Assembly (NCBI GenBank): GCA_022842625.1
Contig: JALHPG010000005.1
Coordinates: forward strand, 1 to 64,000
Source: Bacteroidia bacterium
GTDB taxonomy: Bacteria; Bacteroidota; Bacteroidia; B-17B0; Aurantibacillaceae
Direction: 5' to 3'
DNA: 64,000 nucleotides
Shown: piece after piece, positions 44,984 through 54,164 of the stretch
How positions within the stretch are numbered: the stretch's first letter is position 1
Layout: every line of letters starts with the position of its first letter
Position numbers and translations under genes: made by a program
The notes under the pieces: model-generated
What the model saw: the letters and a program-made list of their open reading frames with translations, nothing else
What the model was told of the DNA's origin: nothing
Database searches by the model: none

Positions 44984-46366
44984 TTAATGATGATTTTTTG
45001 CTGCTTCTTTTTGAGATTGTCCAGATGATTTTAAAATAGTTTTTAGCTCTGCTTGAGCAATAACAGGGAAATATCTAGAAAATAATAAAAAGAAAGTTCC
45101 AAACATTCCAATGGTTCCAACAAAAATCCCAATATCAATAAATGATGGCGTGTAAGTATTCCAAGTAGATGGTAAATAAGTACGACATAATGTTGGAACA
45201 ATGATTACAAAACGCTCAAACCACATTCCAATATTTACTACAATTGATAAAATAAAGGTTGCTACAATTGATGTACGAATTTTTTTGAACCAGAATAACT
45301 GTGGAGATAATACATTACATGACATCATGATCCAGTAACTCCAAGCCATTGGACCTGTTGCTCTATTTAAGAATGCGTATTGCTCCCATTCTACTCCAGA
45401 ATACCAAGCAACAAATAACTCTGTTAAATATGCAACACCTACAATTGAACCTGTAACAATAATTACAATGTTCATGTATTCGATATGTTTAATAGTAACG
45501 TAAGATTCTAATTTGTAAATCTTTCTAACAACTAGCATTAAAGTTAATACCATTGCGAAACCTGAAAATACGGCTCCAGAAACGAAATACGGAGGAAAAA
45601 TTGTTGTGTGCCATCCTGGAACTATTGAAGTAGCAAAGTCAAAGGATACAATTGAGTGAACTGAGAATACAAGCGGAGTAGATAAACCAGCCAATACTAA
45701 AGAAACTTCTTCAAAACGACTCCAGTGACGAGCACCACCGCCCCAACCAAAAGATAATGTACCATACATTTTCTTTTGCCAAGGTTTAATAACACGGTCG
45801 CGGATCATACCAAAATCTGGAATTAAACCAATATACCAAAATACAATTGAAACAGTTGCATAAGTTGATACCGCAAAAACGTCCCAAAGTAATGGTGAGT
45901 TAAAGTTAGGCCATAAAGAACCAAATTGATTTGGTAATGGAAATAACCAATAATCTAACCAAGGACGACCTGTGTGTAACAATACAAATATTGCGGCACA
46001 AAGTACGGCAAAAATTGTCATTGCTTCTGCAGAACGGTTAATTGCCATACGCCATTTTTGACGGAATAACAATAATACTGCTGAGATCAAAGTACCGGCA
46101 TGACCAATACCGATCCACCATACGAAGTTGGTAATGTCCCAAGCCCAATCTACACCATTATTACTTCCCCAGGCTCCAATACCCACACCAATAGTGTAAG
46201 CTAAACAGCCTATTCCCCATAGAAATGATAAAGCACAAAGTGTAATTAGTGTATACCAACCCTTTGCAGCTTTTCCCTCAATAGGTGCTATAATATCATC
46301 AGTAATCTGGCGGTAACTTTTATCGCCAAGTATTAACGGTATCCTTATTTCTGATTCTGCGTGCAT
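44984..46366 (-). CDS. actC: Alternative complex III subunit ActC (NrfD/PsrC family)
   Basis: 460 residues with ten helices. The N-terminal DKSYRQITDDIIAPIEGKAA and GIGAWGSNNGVDWAWDITNF are characteristic of ActC, with WWIGIGHAGTLISAVLLLFR, the quinol-site helix, and VSFDFATSIVPGWHTTIFPP. It binds menaquinol next to the Fe-S arm of ActB. Ends with a basic/His tail (KEAAKNHH). Confidence 0.95.
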   Translation of the reverse strand: MHAESEIRIPLILGDKSYRQITDDIIAPIEGKAAKGWYTLITLCALSFLWGIGCLAYTIGVGIGAWGSNNGVDWAWDITNFVWWIGIGHAGTLISAVLLLFRQKWRMAINRSAEAMTIFAVLCAAIFVLLHTGRPWLDYWLFPLPNQFGSLWPNFNSPLLWDVFAVSTYATVSIVFWYIGLIPDFGMIRDRVIKPWQKKMYGTLSFGWGGGARHWSRFEEVSLVLAGLSTPLVFSVHSIVSFDFATSIVPGWHTTIFPPYFVSGAVFSGFAMVLTLMLVVRKIYKLESYVTIKHIEYMNIVIIVTGSIVGVAYLTELFVAWYSGVEWEQYAFLNRATGPMAWSYWIMMSCNVLSPQLFWFKKIRTSIVATFILSIVVNIGMWFERFVIIVPTLCRTYLPSTWNTYTPSFIDIGIFVGTIGMFGTFFLLFSRYFPVIAQAELKTILKSSGQSQKEAAKNHH

Positions 46367-46394
46367 ACTATATTTTTAATTTTTTTACTAAATA

Positions 46395-49300
46395 TTATGA
46401 ATGTTTTTCTGAGCTGTGAGCATCTTTTTTATCATCGTGTTTTGGCTCTGAGTGTTTTTCTTCGCGAAGAATTTTTTCTTCTTGATTTCTAACCTTAACC
46501 ATATAAGAAACTGTAGGTTTAACCCCAACTTCTTCTAACAACACATAATTACGTTCTGAATTACGCCATGTTGTAACTTCTGATTTCTCATCATTAGTAT
46601 CACCAAACATAATTGCATTTGTAGGACAAGCTTGTTGACATGCTGTTTTAATTGAACCGTCTACTAAAGCTGTTCCTTCTTTTTTTGCTACTAACTTACC
46701 AGCTTGTAAACGTTGAACGCACATTGAACACTTTTCAATTACACCGCGGCTACGAACTACAACATCTGGGTTTAATACCATGCGACCTAATTCTTGTTGT
46801 GCAGGATTAATATCTCCAAACCATTCGTTTGTGTTATAATTAAACCAGTTGAAACGACGAACTTTGAATGGACAGTTGTTTGCGCAGTAACGAGTACCAA
46901 CACAACGGTTATAAGTCATCATATTTAAACCTTCAGTACTATGACTGGTAGCTAATACCGGACAAACTGTTTCGCAAGGCGCATGATTACAGTGTTGACA
47001 CATCATTGGTTGGAAAGTTACTTTCGGATTTGCCGAAGGGTTTTCCATTTCAATATACGTCTCTTTAGATCCTAAATGTTCTTCTTTACCTTTTTCAAGG
47101 GTCATATCCGAACTGTAGTAACGATCTATACGTAACCAAAACATATCACGTGTTTTAGAAACTTCCTCTTTACCAACTACAGCAACGTTATTTTCAGAAG
47201 TACAAGCAACAACACAGGCAGCGCAACCGATACAAGTATTCATATCAATTGTTAAACCCCATTTGTGACCCATACGAGGGAATGCATCCCAAAGATCAAT
47301 TTTATCAACATGTTTCTTTCCGCCACCATGAACCGGTAATTCTGCAGTTGGATTCCATGATTCTTTTTCTAAACTTTTAAATTCGTTTAAAGAAACTTCG
47401 CGTAACAAAAATTCTTCACGACCCATAATAGTGTGTTGAATTTGAGTTGCAGCAAATTTATGTTCTTCAGTAGTTTTTTTGATAGAAACATTTGCAACTA
47501 TTGGCTGAATTGTTTCATTAGAATAATTTAAAAACTGGAAAGCATTAACACCTCTTCCATTGGCAACTTTCATAGTTTCAGCGTTACGACCATAACCTAA
47601 AGCCAATCCAATTGTACCAGGTGCTTGACCGGGTTGAGGGAAAACAGGAACTTTAATAGTAACTCCATTTACAGTTAAATCAACAATAGAACCTTCAATA
47701 TCTTGACGTAACATTTCATTTAATCCCATTGCTTTAACGTCAATCGGACTCATTGTAATATAATTATCCCAAGTTACTTTTGAGATAGGATCTGGTAATT
47801 CCATTAACCAAGGGTTATTTGATTGATTACCGTTTCCTAAACTTATTTTTTCGTAAACAAATAGATCAAAAGCTCCGCCTTTAATATCAGTAGCCATTGC
47901 AGCCGCCTTATTATAATCCGGAGTCGGTAAAGTTTCAGCAACAACTACCGGCTCTTTTTTATTTTCAACTTTTATTGGAGCAATAACTTTTGAAGAATCA
48001 GCAACAGCTTCAACACTTTCATTAATTAAGGCTGCAACACCAGCCATTAAAGGTTTTCCTGAAGAATCTTTTGCCATTGGCAACACAGGAGCATCTTTAT
48101 AAACTGCTAATTTTGTAACACCATCATGTAATGCATGCGCCCAAAAACTAGGAAAGTCTAAATATTTACCTTGATTAACAAAAACATGATTATTCCAATA
48201 CCCTTGTAAATACGCTAAATAATCACTTTTTACACCAGCCCAATTTAAGATGCTATCTTGAAACTGACGAGTACCTTCGTGACGAGGTTTAGCGAAAATA
48301 GGATTAATGGTTGGTTGTTGTAAAGAGAAATGACCGCGTTTTGGATTTGCATCACCCCATGATTCTAAATAATGATGATCAGGACAAACAACATCCGCCA
48401 TTTGCGCAGTTTCATCTAGTACTTGAGCAAATGATACTTTTGTAGCAACTTTTTTATAAGCATCAGCAAATTTAAATGATGCAGGAGCGGTATAAACAGG
48501 ATTACAATTGTATGTCATTAAAACACCAACTTTACCTGAAGCCATATCTGCTACTAGATCTGCAAATTCTTTGTCATCACCTTGTTTGAAGTTATAATGC
48601 ATTTCAACATCAACGGTTTTACCGTAGTTATCAAGCATTTTGTTTATTCCATTTACTAATGTTTGAATTCCTTCATCATTAACACCAGAAACAACAAGTG
48701 AATTTCCTTTATTTTTTAATAGATCTTCAGCAGCTTTTTTAATTGCTTTTCCTGCTAAAGGATTTGATACTTTTTCATCACCATTTGCTTTTGCATTACC
48801 AGTTGCTCCTGCAACTTCATTAAATAATGCAACAGTTAAACGACCAAGTTCAGAGGCTTTAACTAAAAAACGATCATCAGCATTTGCTCCTGTCAAAGAT
48901 AAGTTAGACTCGAAATGGTAATGTTTACTCATTTCGGGTTTTTCTTTAGAAACTCTGCGATTAACAGCGTATTGCTTTGCAAATTCGCTTGGGTTTAACC
49001 AGTTTCCTAAAAAGTCGCAAGCTATACCAACAATGGTTTGTGCTTTACTAAAATCGTAAGAAGAAACAACAGATTTACCAAAAACATTTTTGTTTGCTTT
49101 TGTTAATGCATTGTATGAAATAGCATCGTAAGTAACATGTTTAGTTGATGGATGTTTTGCTGTAAACTCAGCAATTACAGCCTTTGTTGAAGGACTTATA
49201 ATAGTTGAAGTTAATATACGTATTGCTCCGCCATTTAAACCGGCTGCAACTGCATCATCAGCTGCCTTCCAAGAAGACTCTTTTCCTTTTACAAGAGGGC

Positions 49301-49751
49301 CACGTAAACGAGCGCCATCATATAATCCCAAAACTGAAGCTTGAACACGAGCTGTAGTTCCACCATGAGTGATTTTCGAAAGATCATTTCCTTCAATTTT
49401 AATTGGACGACCCTCGCGAGTCTTAACTAAAACAGATGAATAATCATGCCCATCATAAAAAGTGGTAGCATAAAAATTTGCAACACCCGGAGTAACCTCC
49501 TCTGGCTTAACAACGTAAGGAATTGAGCGATTAACAGGCGTTTCACAAGCTGCTAATGCAACAGCTGCTGTTGAAAATCCCATTACCTTTAAGAAATCAC
49601 GACGTGACGTGCCTTCTTTCTCGGCTTCTTCACTACCCAAAAACTCATCCATAGGAAGAGGAGTAGCAAACTCATTTTTTTGTTGCTCTTGAAACTCCGG
49701 ACTATTATGTAGTTCAGGTAGACCTTTCCAGTATTTTTTTGACATAGACAT
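46395..49751 (-). CDS. actB: Alternative complex III subunit ActB, molybdopterin-like plus Fe-S protein
   Basis: 1118 residues. A 48-residue leader precedes a Tat signal, SRRDFLKVMGFSTAAVALAAC (R50, R51), with a possible lipidated Cys at 69. Residues about 75-800 are a molybdopterin-oxidoreductase fold that lacks the cofactor in studied ActB proteins. The C-terminal Fe-S domain (about 850-1050) holds four cysteine clusters: CIGCAACVVAC, CQHCNHAPCETVCP, CVGTRYCANNCPF and CSMCVQR ... CQQACP, fitting three [4Fe-4S] and one [3Fe-4S]. The C-terminus is a charged tail rich in His/Asp/Lys. An internal Val/Glu/Lys segment at about 585-630 looks like a linker. Confidence 0.95.
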   Translation of the reverse strand: MSMSKKYWKGLPELHNSPEFQEQQKNEFATPLPMDEFLGSEEAEKEGTSRRDFLKVMGFSTAAVALAACETPVNRSIPYVVKPEEVTPGVANFYATTFYDGHDYSSVLVKTREGRPIKIEGNDLSKITHGGTTARVQASVLGLYDGARLRGPLVKGKESSWKAADDAVAAGLNGGAIRILTSTIISPSTKAVIAEFTAKHPSTKHVTYDAISYNALTKANKNVFGKSVVSSYDFSKAQTIVGIACDFLGNWLNPSEFAKQYAVNRRVSKEKPEMSKHYHFESNLSLTGANADDRFLVKASELGRLTVALFNEVAGATGNAKANGDEKVSNPLAGKAIKKAAEDLLKNKGNSLVVSGVNDEGIQTLVNGINKMLDNYGKTVDVEMHYNFKQGDDKEFADLVADMASGKVGVLMTYNCNPVYTAPASFKFADAYKKVATKVSFAQVLDETAQMADVVCPDHHYLESWGDANPKRGHFSLQQPTINPIFAKPRHEGTRQFQDSILNWAGVKSDYLAYLQGYWNNHVFVNQGKYLDFPSFWAHALHDGVTKLAVYKDAPVLPMAKDSSGKPLMAGVAALINESVEAVADSSKVIAPIKVENKKEPVVVAETLPTPDYNKAAAMATDIKGGAFDLFVYEKISLGNGNQSNNPWLMELPDPISKVTWDNYITMSPIDVKAMGLNEMLRQDIEGSIVDLTVNGVTIKVPVFPQPGQAPGTIGLALGYGRNAETMKVANGRGVNAFQFLNYSNETIQPIVANVSIKKTTEEHKFAATQIQHTIMGREEFLLREVSLNEFKSLEKESWNPTAELPVHGGGKKHVDKIDLWDAFPRMGHKWGLTIDMNTCIGCAACVVACTSENNVAVVGKEEVSKTRDMFWLRIDRYYSSDMTLEKGKEEHLGSKETYIEMENPSANPKVTFQPMMCQHCNHAPCETVCPVLATSHSTEGLNMMTYNRCVGTRYCANNCPFKVRRFNWFNYNTNEWFGDINPAQQELGRMVLNPDVVVRSRGVIEKCSMCVQRLQAGKLVAKKEGTALVDGSIKTACQQACPTNAIMFGDTNDEKSEVTTWRNSERNYVLLEEVGVKPTVSYMVKVRNQEEKILREEKHSEPKHDDKKDAHSSEKHS

Positions 49752-49782
49752 TAGTTATATAAATTCTTAATGTAAATTAATT

Positions 49783-51069
49783 TTAATAGTGACACTTAGC
49801 ACATTCTAAACCACCAATCTTATCAACAGTAAACTTAACGTCATACTGCCCAGCATACTTCTCTTTTAATGCTTTATGCAAACGATCGTAATAAGCATTT
49901 CCTGCCATTGATACTTCTGTTTTACGGTGACATTCAATACACCATTTCATTGTTAAAGGAGTTTTTTGTTCTGCAACTGTCATTTCTTTAAGGTTACCAT
50001 GACAAGAAGCGCATTCAACCTTACCTACTACAACGTGTTGTGAGTGATTGAAATAAACGTGATCAGGTAAATTATGAACCTTAATCCATTTTAATGGATT
50101 TTGTTTACTATCATCATAAGTGCCTGTTTTAGCATCAAAACCTGCAGCATCATATATTTTCGCAATTTCTTTTTCGCCGTATTGAGGTCCTTTTTGTATT
50201 GATTTATGACAGTTCATACAAATATTAACCGAAGGGATACCGGCATGACGAGATTTTTCTACTGAGCTATGGCAATATTGACAAGCAATTTCATTATCAC
50301 CGGCATGCAATTTATGTGAGAATTTAATTGGTTGCTCAGGCTTATACCCTTTTTGTGTTTTGTAATCATAATAAACGCCAATGTTGTAGCAAGCATCCCA
50401 ACAGCTTTTCATTCCTACAAAAGCAATGATAATACCAAACACACCAACTAAACGACGGTGACCAGATATCCAACCTTTTACTTCTTGACCAAATGTTAAT
50501 TCAGGATTTTCTTCTTTTCCTTCTGCACGATTGCTTGAATTTTGAAGCGAAGCTCTAACACTCCTTAAAGAACCAATTAGTATCGCTAAAATTACAATAA
50601 AGCCTAAAATTAAATAAAGTGGTTCAATACCACCGTTTCCATTTGCTGTTTCTGAAGACTCAGGTCCTGCGTCTACTTTTGGCGCACCAGCTGCAACCGG
50701 AGCAGGAGCTTTAATAAATTCTAAAATAGAAGCTACTTGTTTTTCATCTAACTGACCCTCAAAAACGGTCATTGCAGCCTTGCCATTCTCACTGTAAATC
50801 TTATTAGCATAAGCATCTCCCGACTTAATTAACTTTTCGTTATTAAGAATCCACTTTGTTAACCAATCGCCCTTTGGGGCACGGTCAAATATCCCTTTTA
50901 ATCCGGGACCGGATAGCTTCTGGTCGGTATGCGAGGCGTGGCAAACCGCACAATTTTGTTTAAATAATTTTTCTCCGTCTTGGGCATGAATCTTAGAAGA
51001 GATTGTAAAAACCGTGAAAACTACTGCTAGCAAGGCTTTTATTGAAATTTGAGATATGTTGTTTTTCAT
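49783..51069 (-). CDS. actA: Alternative complex III subunit ActA, multiheme cytochrome c with an extra heme domain
   Basis: 428 residues. A signal peptide (to KIHAQ, about 30) is followed by a class I cytochrome c domain with CAVCH (C40-H44), a Pro/Ala/Gly linker, a membrane helix (about 150-168, LYLILGFIVILAILIGSL), a second at 207-220 (LVGVFGIIIAFVGMK), then the pentaheme domain with CxxCH at 263, 284, 353, 377 and 423. Six heme sites in all. The core five match studied ActA; the N-terminal cytochrome domain is an addition or variant. First gene of act; a promoter candidate lies at 51135-51142. Confidence 0.94.
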   Translation of the reverse strand: MKNNISQISIKALLAVVFTVFTISSKIHAQDGEKLFKQNCAVCHASHTDQKLSGPGLKGIFDRAPKGDWLTKWILNNEKLIKSGDAYANKIYSENGKAAMTVFEGQLDEKQVASILEFIKAPAPVAAGAPKVDAGPESSETANGNGGIEPLYLILGFIVILAILIGSLRSVRASLQNSSNRAEGKEENPELTFGQEVKGWISGHRRLVGVFGIIIAFVGMKSCWDACYNIGVYYDYKTQKGYKPEQPIKFSHKLHAGDNEIACQYCHSSVEKSRHAGIPSVNICMNCHKSIQKGPQYGEKEIAKIYDAAGFDAKTGTYDDSKQNPLKWIKVHNLPDHVYFNHSQHVVVGKVECASCHGNLKEMTVAEQKTPLTMKWCIECHRKTEVSMAGNAYYDRLHKALKEKYAGQYDVKFTVDKIGGLECAKCHY

Positions 51070-51558
51070 ATAAAAATGAGAAATTTTAATCTTTTTTAGT
51101 AATTTAATGACAAATTAATGACACTAAACGTTGGCAAAATTAACAGAAGATTAAGAATTACCGAGGGAAATTTTAATTTTTTTTAACGATAGCGATAATT
51201 TTTAATCATTCTAAATAAGAAGATTTTGAATAAAAGTTTTATAGGCAAAATACTGGCTTTTGTCGAGTCTTAAAACTCCAAGAAAACTAAATTTTTTAGA
51301 AAATAATTTTACTGAATTTTTTGCGCCGATAATTATTTAACAATAAAACGTTTTACGCCTAATTTATTATTAGATGAAAGGCGAACATAAATATCCGACT
51401 AAAGATAATTTCAAATTTATTCCAACTTTTCACATGCCGCTTTTTTGGTGTAAACAACCTTATAAAAGCATACATTATTTGAGTTAAGAAAACTTTAGAT
51501 TAATTTAGAAATCAGAAACAAATTGATATCTTTAATTCAATAACCAAAACTTCTCCAC
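51070..51558. other. 489-nt AT-rich intergenic region between actA and the unknown gene
   Basis: No open frame longer than a few dozen codons, no tRNA and no clear hairpin with T-tract are visible on either strand. It contains the divergent regulatory regions of actA (minus) and the gene starting at 51559 (plus). The long length compared with the tight neighbours, and several T-rich stretches (51171-51190, 51220-51240), suggest extended promoters or leader RNA, but nothing more can be supported. Confidence 0.5.
51135..51142 (-). promoter_or_regulatory. Putative -7 element of the act operon
   Basis: On the minus strand TAATTTTG at 51142-51135 fits the Bacteroidota -7 consensus, giving a leader of about 65 nt to the actA ATG at 51069. 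No TTG is found at the usual -33 position. Confidence 0.4.
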
Positions 51559-53223
51559 GTGTCCAAAAATAAAAATTCTCCTCTAACAAATTTAAAAGAA
51601 ATAGCTTCTATTTTCAATGAAGGTTCTGCTGAAATTAAAAAGCAATGTTTAAACAACTGTTCAAAAATAAAATTAAGTTCTAAGAAAATAATTGAACAGT
51701 TTCACGATTGTTTGATCTTTTTATTGGGTTATCCAGAGAATGCAGAATTGTTCTTGCTGGCGCAAAAAGAAATGGATCGTTTATGTGCCGCAGTAGAAAA
51801 ATTACCAAAACAAAAAAAAGATGAATTAGAAAGAACGGGTATTGCTTATACACAAACCCAAGCAGCAAATAGTTACACATTAATAAAATGGTTACTAAAA
51901 ACTTACCCAAATCAGGTTTCGTTTCACTCTATAGACGAATCAGGTGTTCATCCTAAAGAAGTATTAAGACATGCTTTAAATGAAATGGAATTTGAATTTG
52001 CCTTTAGTGAAAAATTAAATCCCATTAAATGGCTCGAGAATGGCGCAGGTTCTAAAAATAAAAAAGATATTTTAATTTGGTTAATAAATTGTTTTGATAG
52101 GATCGAAGCAAGCGATTTAATTAAAGACCAATTATTTGAATCTCTTAAAATTTTCATTTCGGTAATGCCTACTAATAAAACTTTATCTAAAGGTTTTGGC
52201 AATTTTAGTTTGCATAAAAACTATTACCACACAAAGGGTTTATTAAAACGTTTTGATGAGAAAGAAATAATAAATAAAAAATTACCCGCGCCAAAAAAAA
52301 TATCAGATACTGAAAAAAATATAATCATTGAAAAAGCACGAATTGCTTTGTTTTTATTGAACAGAGAAACTGAGCCAATTGTATATTGTAATGAAGATGG
52401 TTTATTGTATTACGAATTAGAGCATGGTTTGTCAATTGCTTTGTTTAGCATTCTTCCCGAAAGACGTTTACCTCTTGAATCTTACATTGGCTTTATGATG
52501 TTTAAAAACGGATACCCTATGGCATATGGCGGAGGCTGGTTATTTGGCAACCGTTCTTTATTGGGAATAAATATTTTCGAAAGTTTTAGAGGCGGGGAAT
52601 CTGCATTTGTTTTTAGTCAATTATTACGCAGCTATAAACAAAGTTTTGGCGCAAATTATTTTGAAGTAGAGCCGTATCAATTCGGAAAAAATAATCCTGA
52701 AGGTTTAAAATCAGGCGCCTTTTGGTTTTATTATCGTTTTGGATTTAGACCAATAGATAAAGACTTAAATAATTTAGCATCAAAAGAGGCTGAAAAAATT
52801 AATAACACAAAGGGATACCGCACTTCTATCGAAACTTTAAAGCGTTTTACAAATTCTAACTTAGCGGTAAATTTTAAACACGAACAATTGCCGGTAAACC
52901 CAAGTGTTATTAGCGAATACATCAGCGATCAAATCAAACTAAAATTTAAAGGCGACAGATCTGCTGCAGAAAAATGGAGTTTATCGGTTCTAAAGACTGA
53001 TATTGGAATTGATTTTAGTAAAGCAACTAAATTAGAAAAGATCGGCATCAATAAATTAGGAATATTTATTGCATTTTGTGTTCAAACAAAAAAACTAAGT
53101 GCGTCTGAAAAAAATAAAATAAAAGAATTTGTTTTAGAAAAAGGTAAATCGGAATTTAAATATATTGAAATTTGCAACTCAATAAATTTCAAGAAATTGT
53201 TGGTTGCAGAACTTGTGAAATAA
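51559..53223 (+). CDS. Protein of unknown function with a GNAT-like region
   Basis: 554 residues from a GTG start; no signal peptide and no membrane helices, so cytoplasmic. Residues about 1-230 are helix-rich (CLIFLLGYPENAELFLLAQ, SYTLIKWLLKTYPNQ). Residues about 315-410 look like an acetyltransferase-type sandwich: GYPMAYGGGWLFGNRSLLGI, FRGGESAFVFSQLLRSY (resembling the R/Q-xx-GxG/A acetyl-CoA loop) and GANYFEVEPYQFG, then GAFWFYYRFGFRPID. The C-terminal third (about 430-554) is helical. I do not recognise the full family. It stands alone between the act operon and sprF, convergent with the latter. Confidence 0.8.
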   Translation: MSKNKNSPLTNLKEIASIFNEGSAEIKKQCLNNCSKIKLSSKKIIEQFHDCLIFLLGYPENAELFLLAQKEMDRLCAAVEKLPKQKKDELERTGIAYTQTQAANSYTLIKWLLKTYPNQVSFHSIDESGVHPKEVLRHALNEMEFEFAFSEKLNPIKWLENGAGSKNKKDILIWLINCFDRIEASDLIKDQLFESLKIFISVMPTNKTLSKGFGNFSLHKNYYHTKGLLKRFDEKEIINKKLPAPKKISDTEKNIIIEKARIALFLLNRETEPIVYCNEDGLLYYELEHGLSIALFSILPERRLPLESYIGFMMFKNGYPMAYGGGWLFGNRSLLGINIFESFRGGESAFVFSQLLRSYKQSFGANYFEVEPYQFGKNNPEGLKSGAFWFYYRFGFRPIDKDLNNLASKEAEKINNTKGYRTSIETLKRFTNSNLAVNFKHEQLPVNPSVISEYISDQIKLKFKGDRSAAEKWSLSVLKTDIGIDFSKATKLEKIGINKLGIFIAFCVQTKKLSASEKNKIKEFVLEKGKSEFKYIEICNSINFKKLLVAELVK

Positions 53224-53243
53224 AATTTAAATCTTGGAATTTA

Positions 53244-54164
53244 TTACTTTTCTTTTCCCTCCCAAGTAGCAGATTGCTTACGAGAAAAACGGATACCTAA
53301 CATAATTTCATGTGTTCCGGTAGAATACTTTTTAATGTTGGTTGTAGTAAAATCAAACGAATAACCGATCATTAAATAGTTCTTATAAAAGTAGCCTATT
53401 AAGGCAGTAAATGCATCATTATGTCGGTATGCACCGCCAAGCCAAATTTGTTCTTGATAAATAACACGCATGCCAACATCAATTTTTGGAGGTGTAGGGA
53501 TTTCGTATTTTACCAAGAATGAAGGTTCAATTTTAAAGTCATCGCCTAGATCAAATTTATATGCACCGTTTAAATTAAAATGGTTTACGATCTTACTATT
53601 TTTACCAGCACCTTCATATAGTTTTATTGGCGCTTGATAAATTTGCGGCAAACTGAGTCCAAAATAAAATCTATCTTTTTTATGGAAATAAAGTCCGGCC
53701 CCAAAATCCGGAACATAGGTTGTTTGATAGGTAGATAATAAATTCTGATCGCCATCATCTCTTAAAATCAATTTACTTCCGTCAATTCCCCATTGTAAAA
53801 CACCGGCACTTAATCCCATAGAAAGAAACATATCATCTTTTACTTTCATGTGATAAGCGTAAGAAAAATTCAATCCCGTTCTACGTGTTGGTCCAACAAT
53901 ATCAGTATACAAATTCATACCTATACCCATATTTTTAGCCTTTATTGGTCCATGAAGCGTAAGCATATAAGTGCGTGGCGCATCGGTTACTCCAACCCAT
54001 TGGTAACGGTTGTTGGAACGAACATCTGCATAATCATCTTTACCCGAAACAGCAGGATTGATAGCCATTTCGTTTAACATGTACTGCGTGTACTGCGGTA
54101 ATTGCTGACTAAAGCCACCAACCGCAATAAAGCTTAACAAACATATGTAGTATTTTCTTATCAT
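53244..54164 (-). CDS. PorP/SprF-family outer-membrane protein
   Basis: 306 residues with a signal peptide (to VGGFSQ, about 19) and the PorP/SprF signature QLPQYTQYMLNEMAINPAVS at the start, then NNRYQWVGVTDAPRTYMLTL, the conserved GLSFS-like barrel strands and IGYSFDFTTTNIKKYSTGTH near the end. Family members pair with particular T9SS substrates and help hold them at the surface. Its ATG overlaps the stop of the giant upstream gene (TAATG), so the two proteins are made together and probably act together. Confidence 0.93.
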   Translation of the reverse strand: MIRKYYICLLSFIAVGGFSQQLPQYTQYMLNEMAINPAVSGKDDYADVRSNNRYQWVGVTDAPRTYMLTLHGPIKAKNMGIGMNLYTDIVGPTRRTGLNFSYAYHMKVKDDMFLSMGLSAGVLQWGIDGSKLILRDDGDQNLLSTYQTTYVPDFGAGLYFHKKDRFYFGLSLPQIYQAPIKLYEGAGKNSKIVNHFNLNGAYKFDLGDDFKIEPSFLVKYEIPTPPKIDVGMRVIYQEQIWLGGAYRHNDAFTALIGYFYKNYLMIGYSFDFTTTNIKKYSTGTHEIMLGIRFSRKQSATWEGKEK

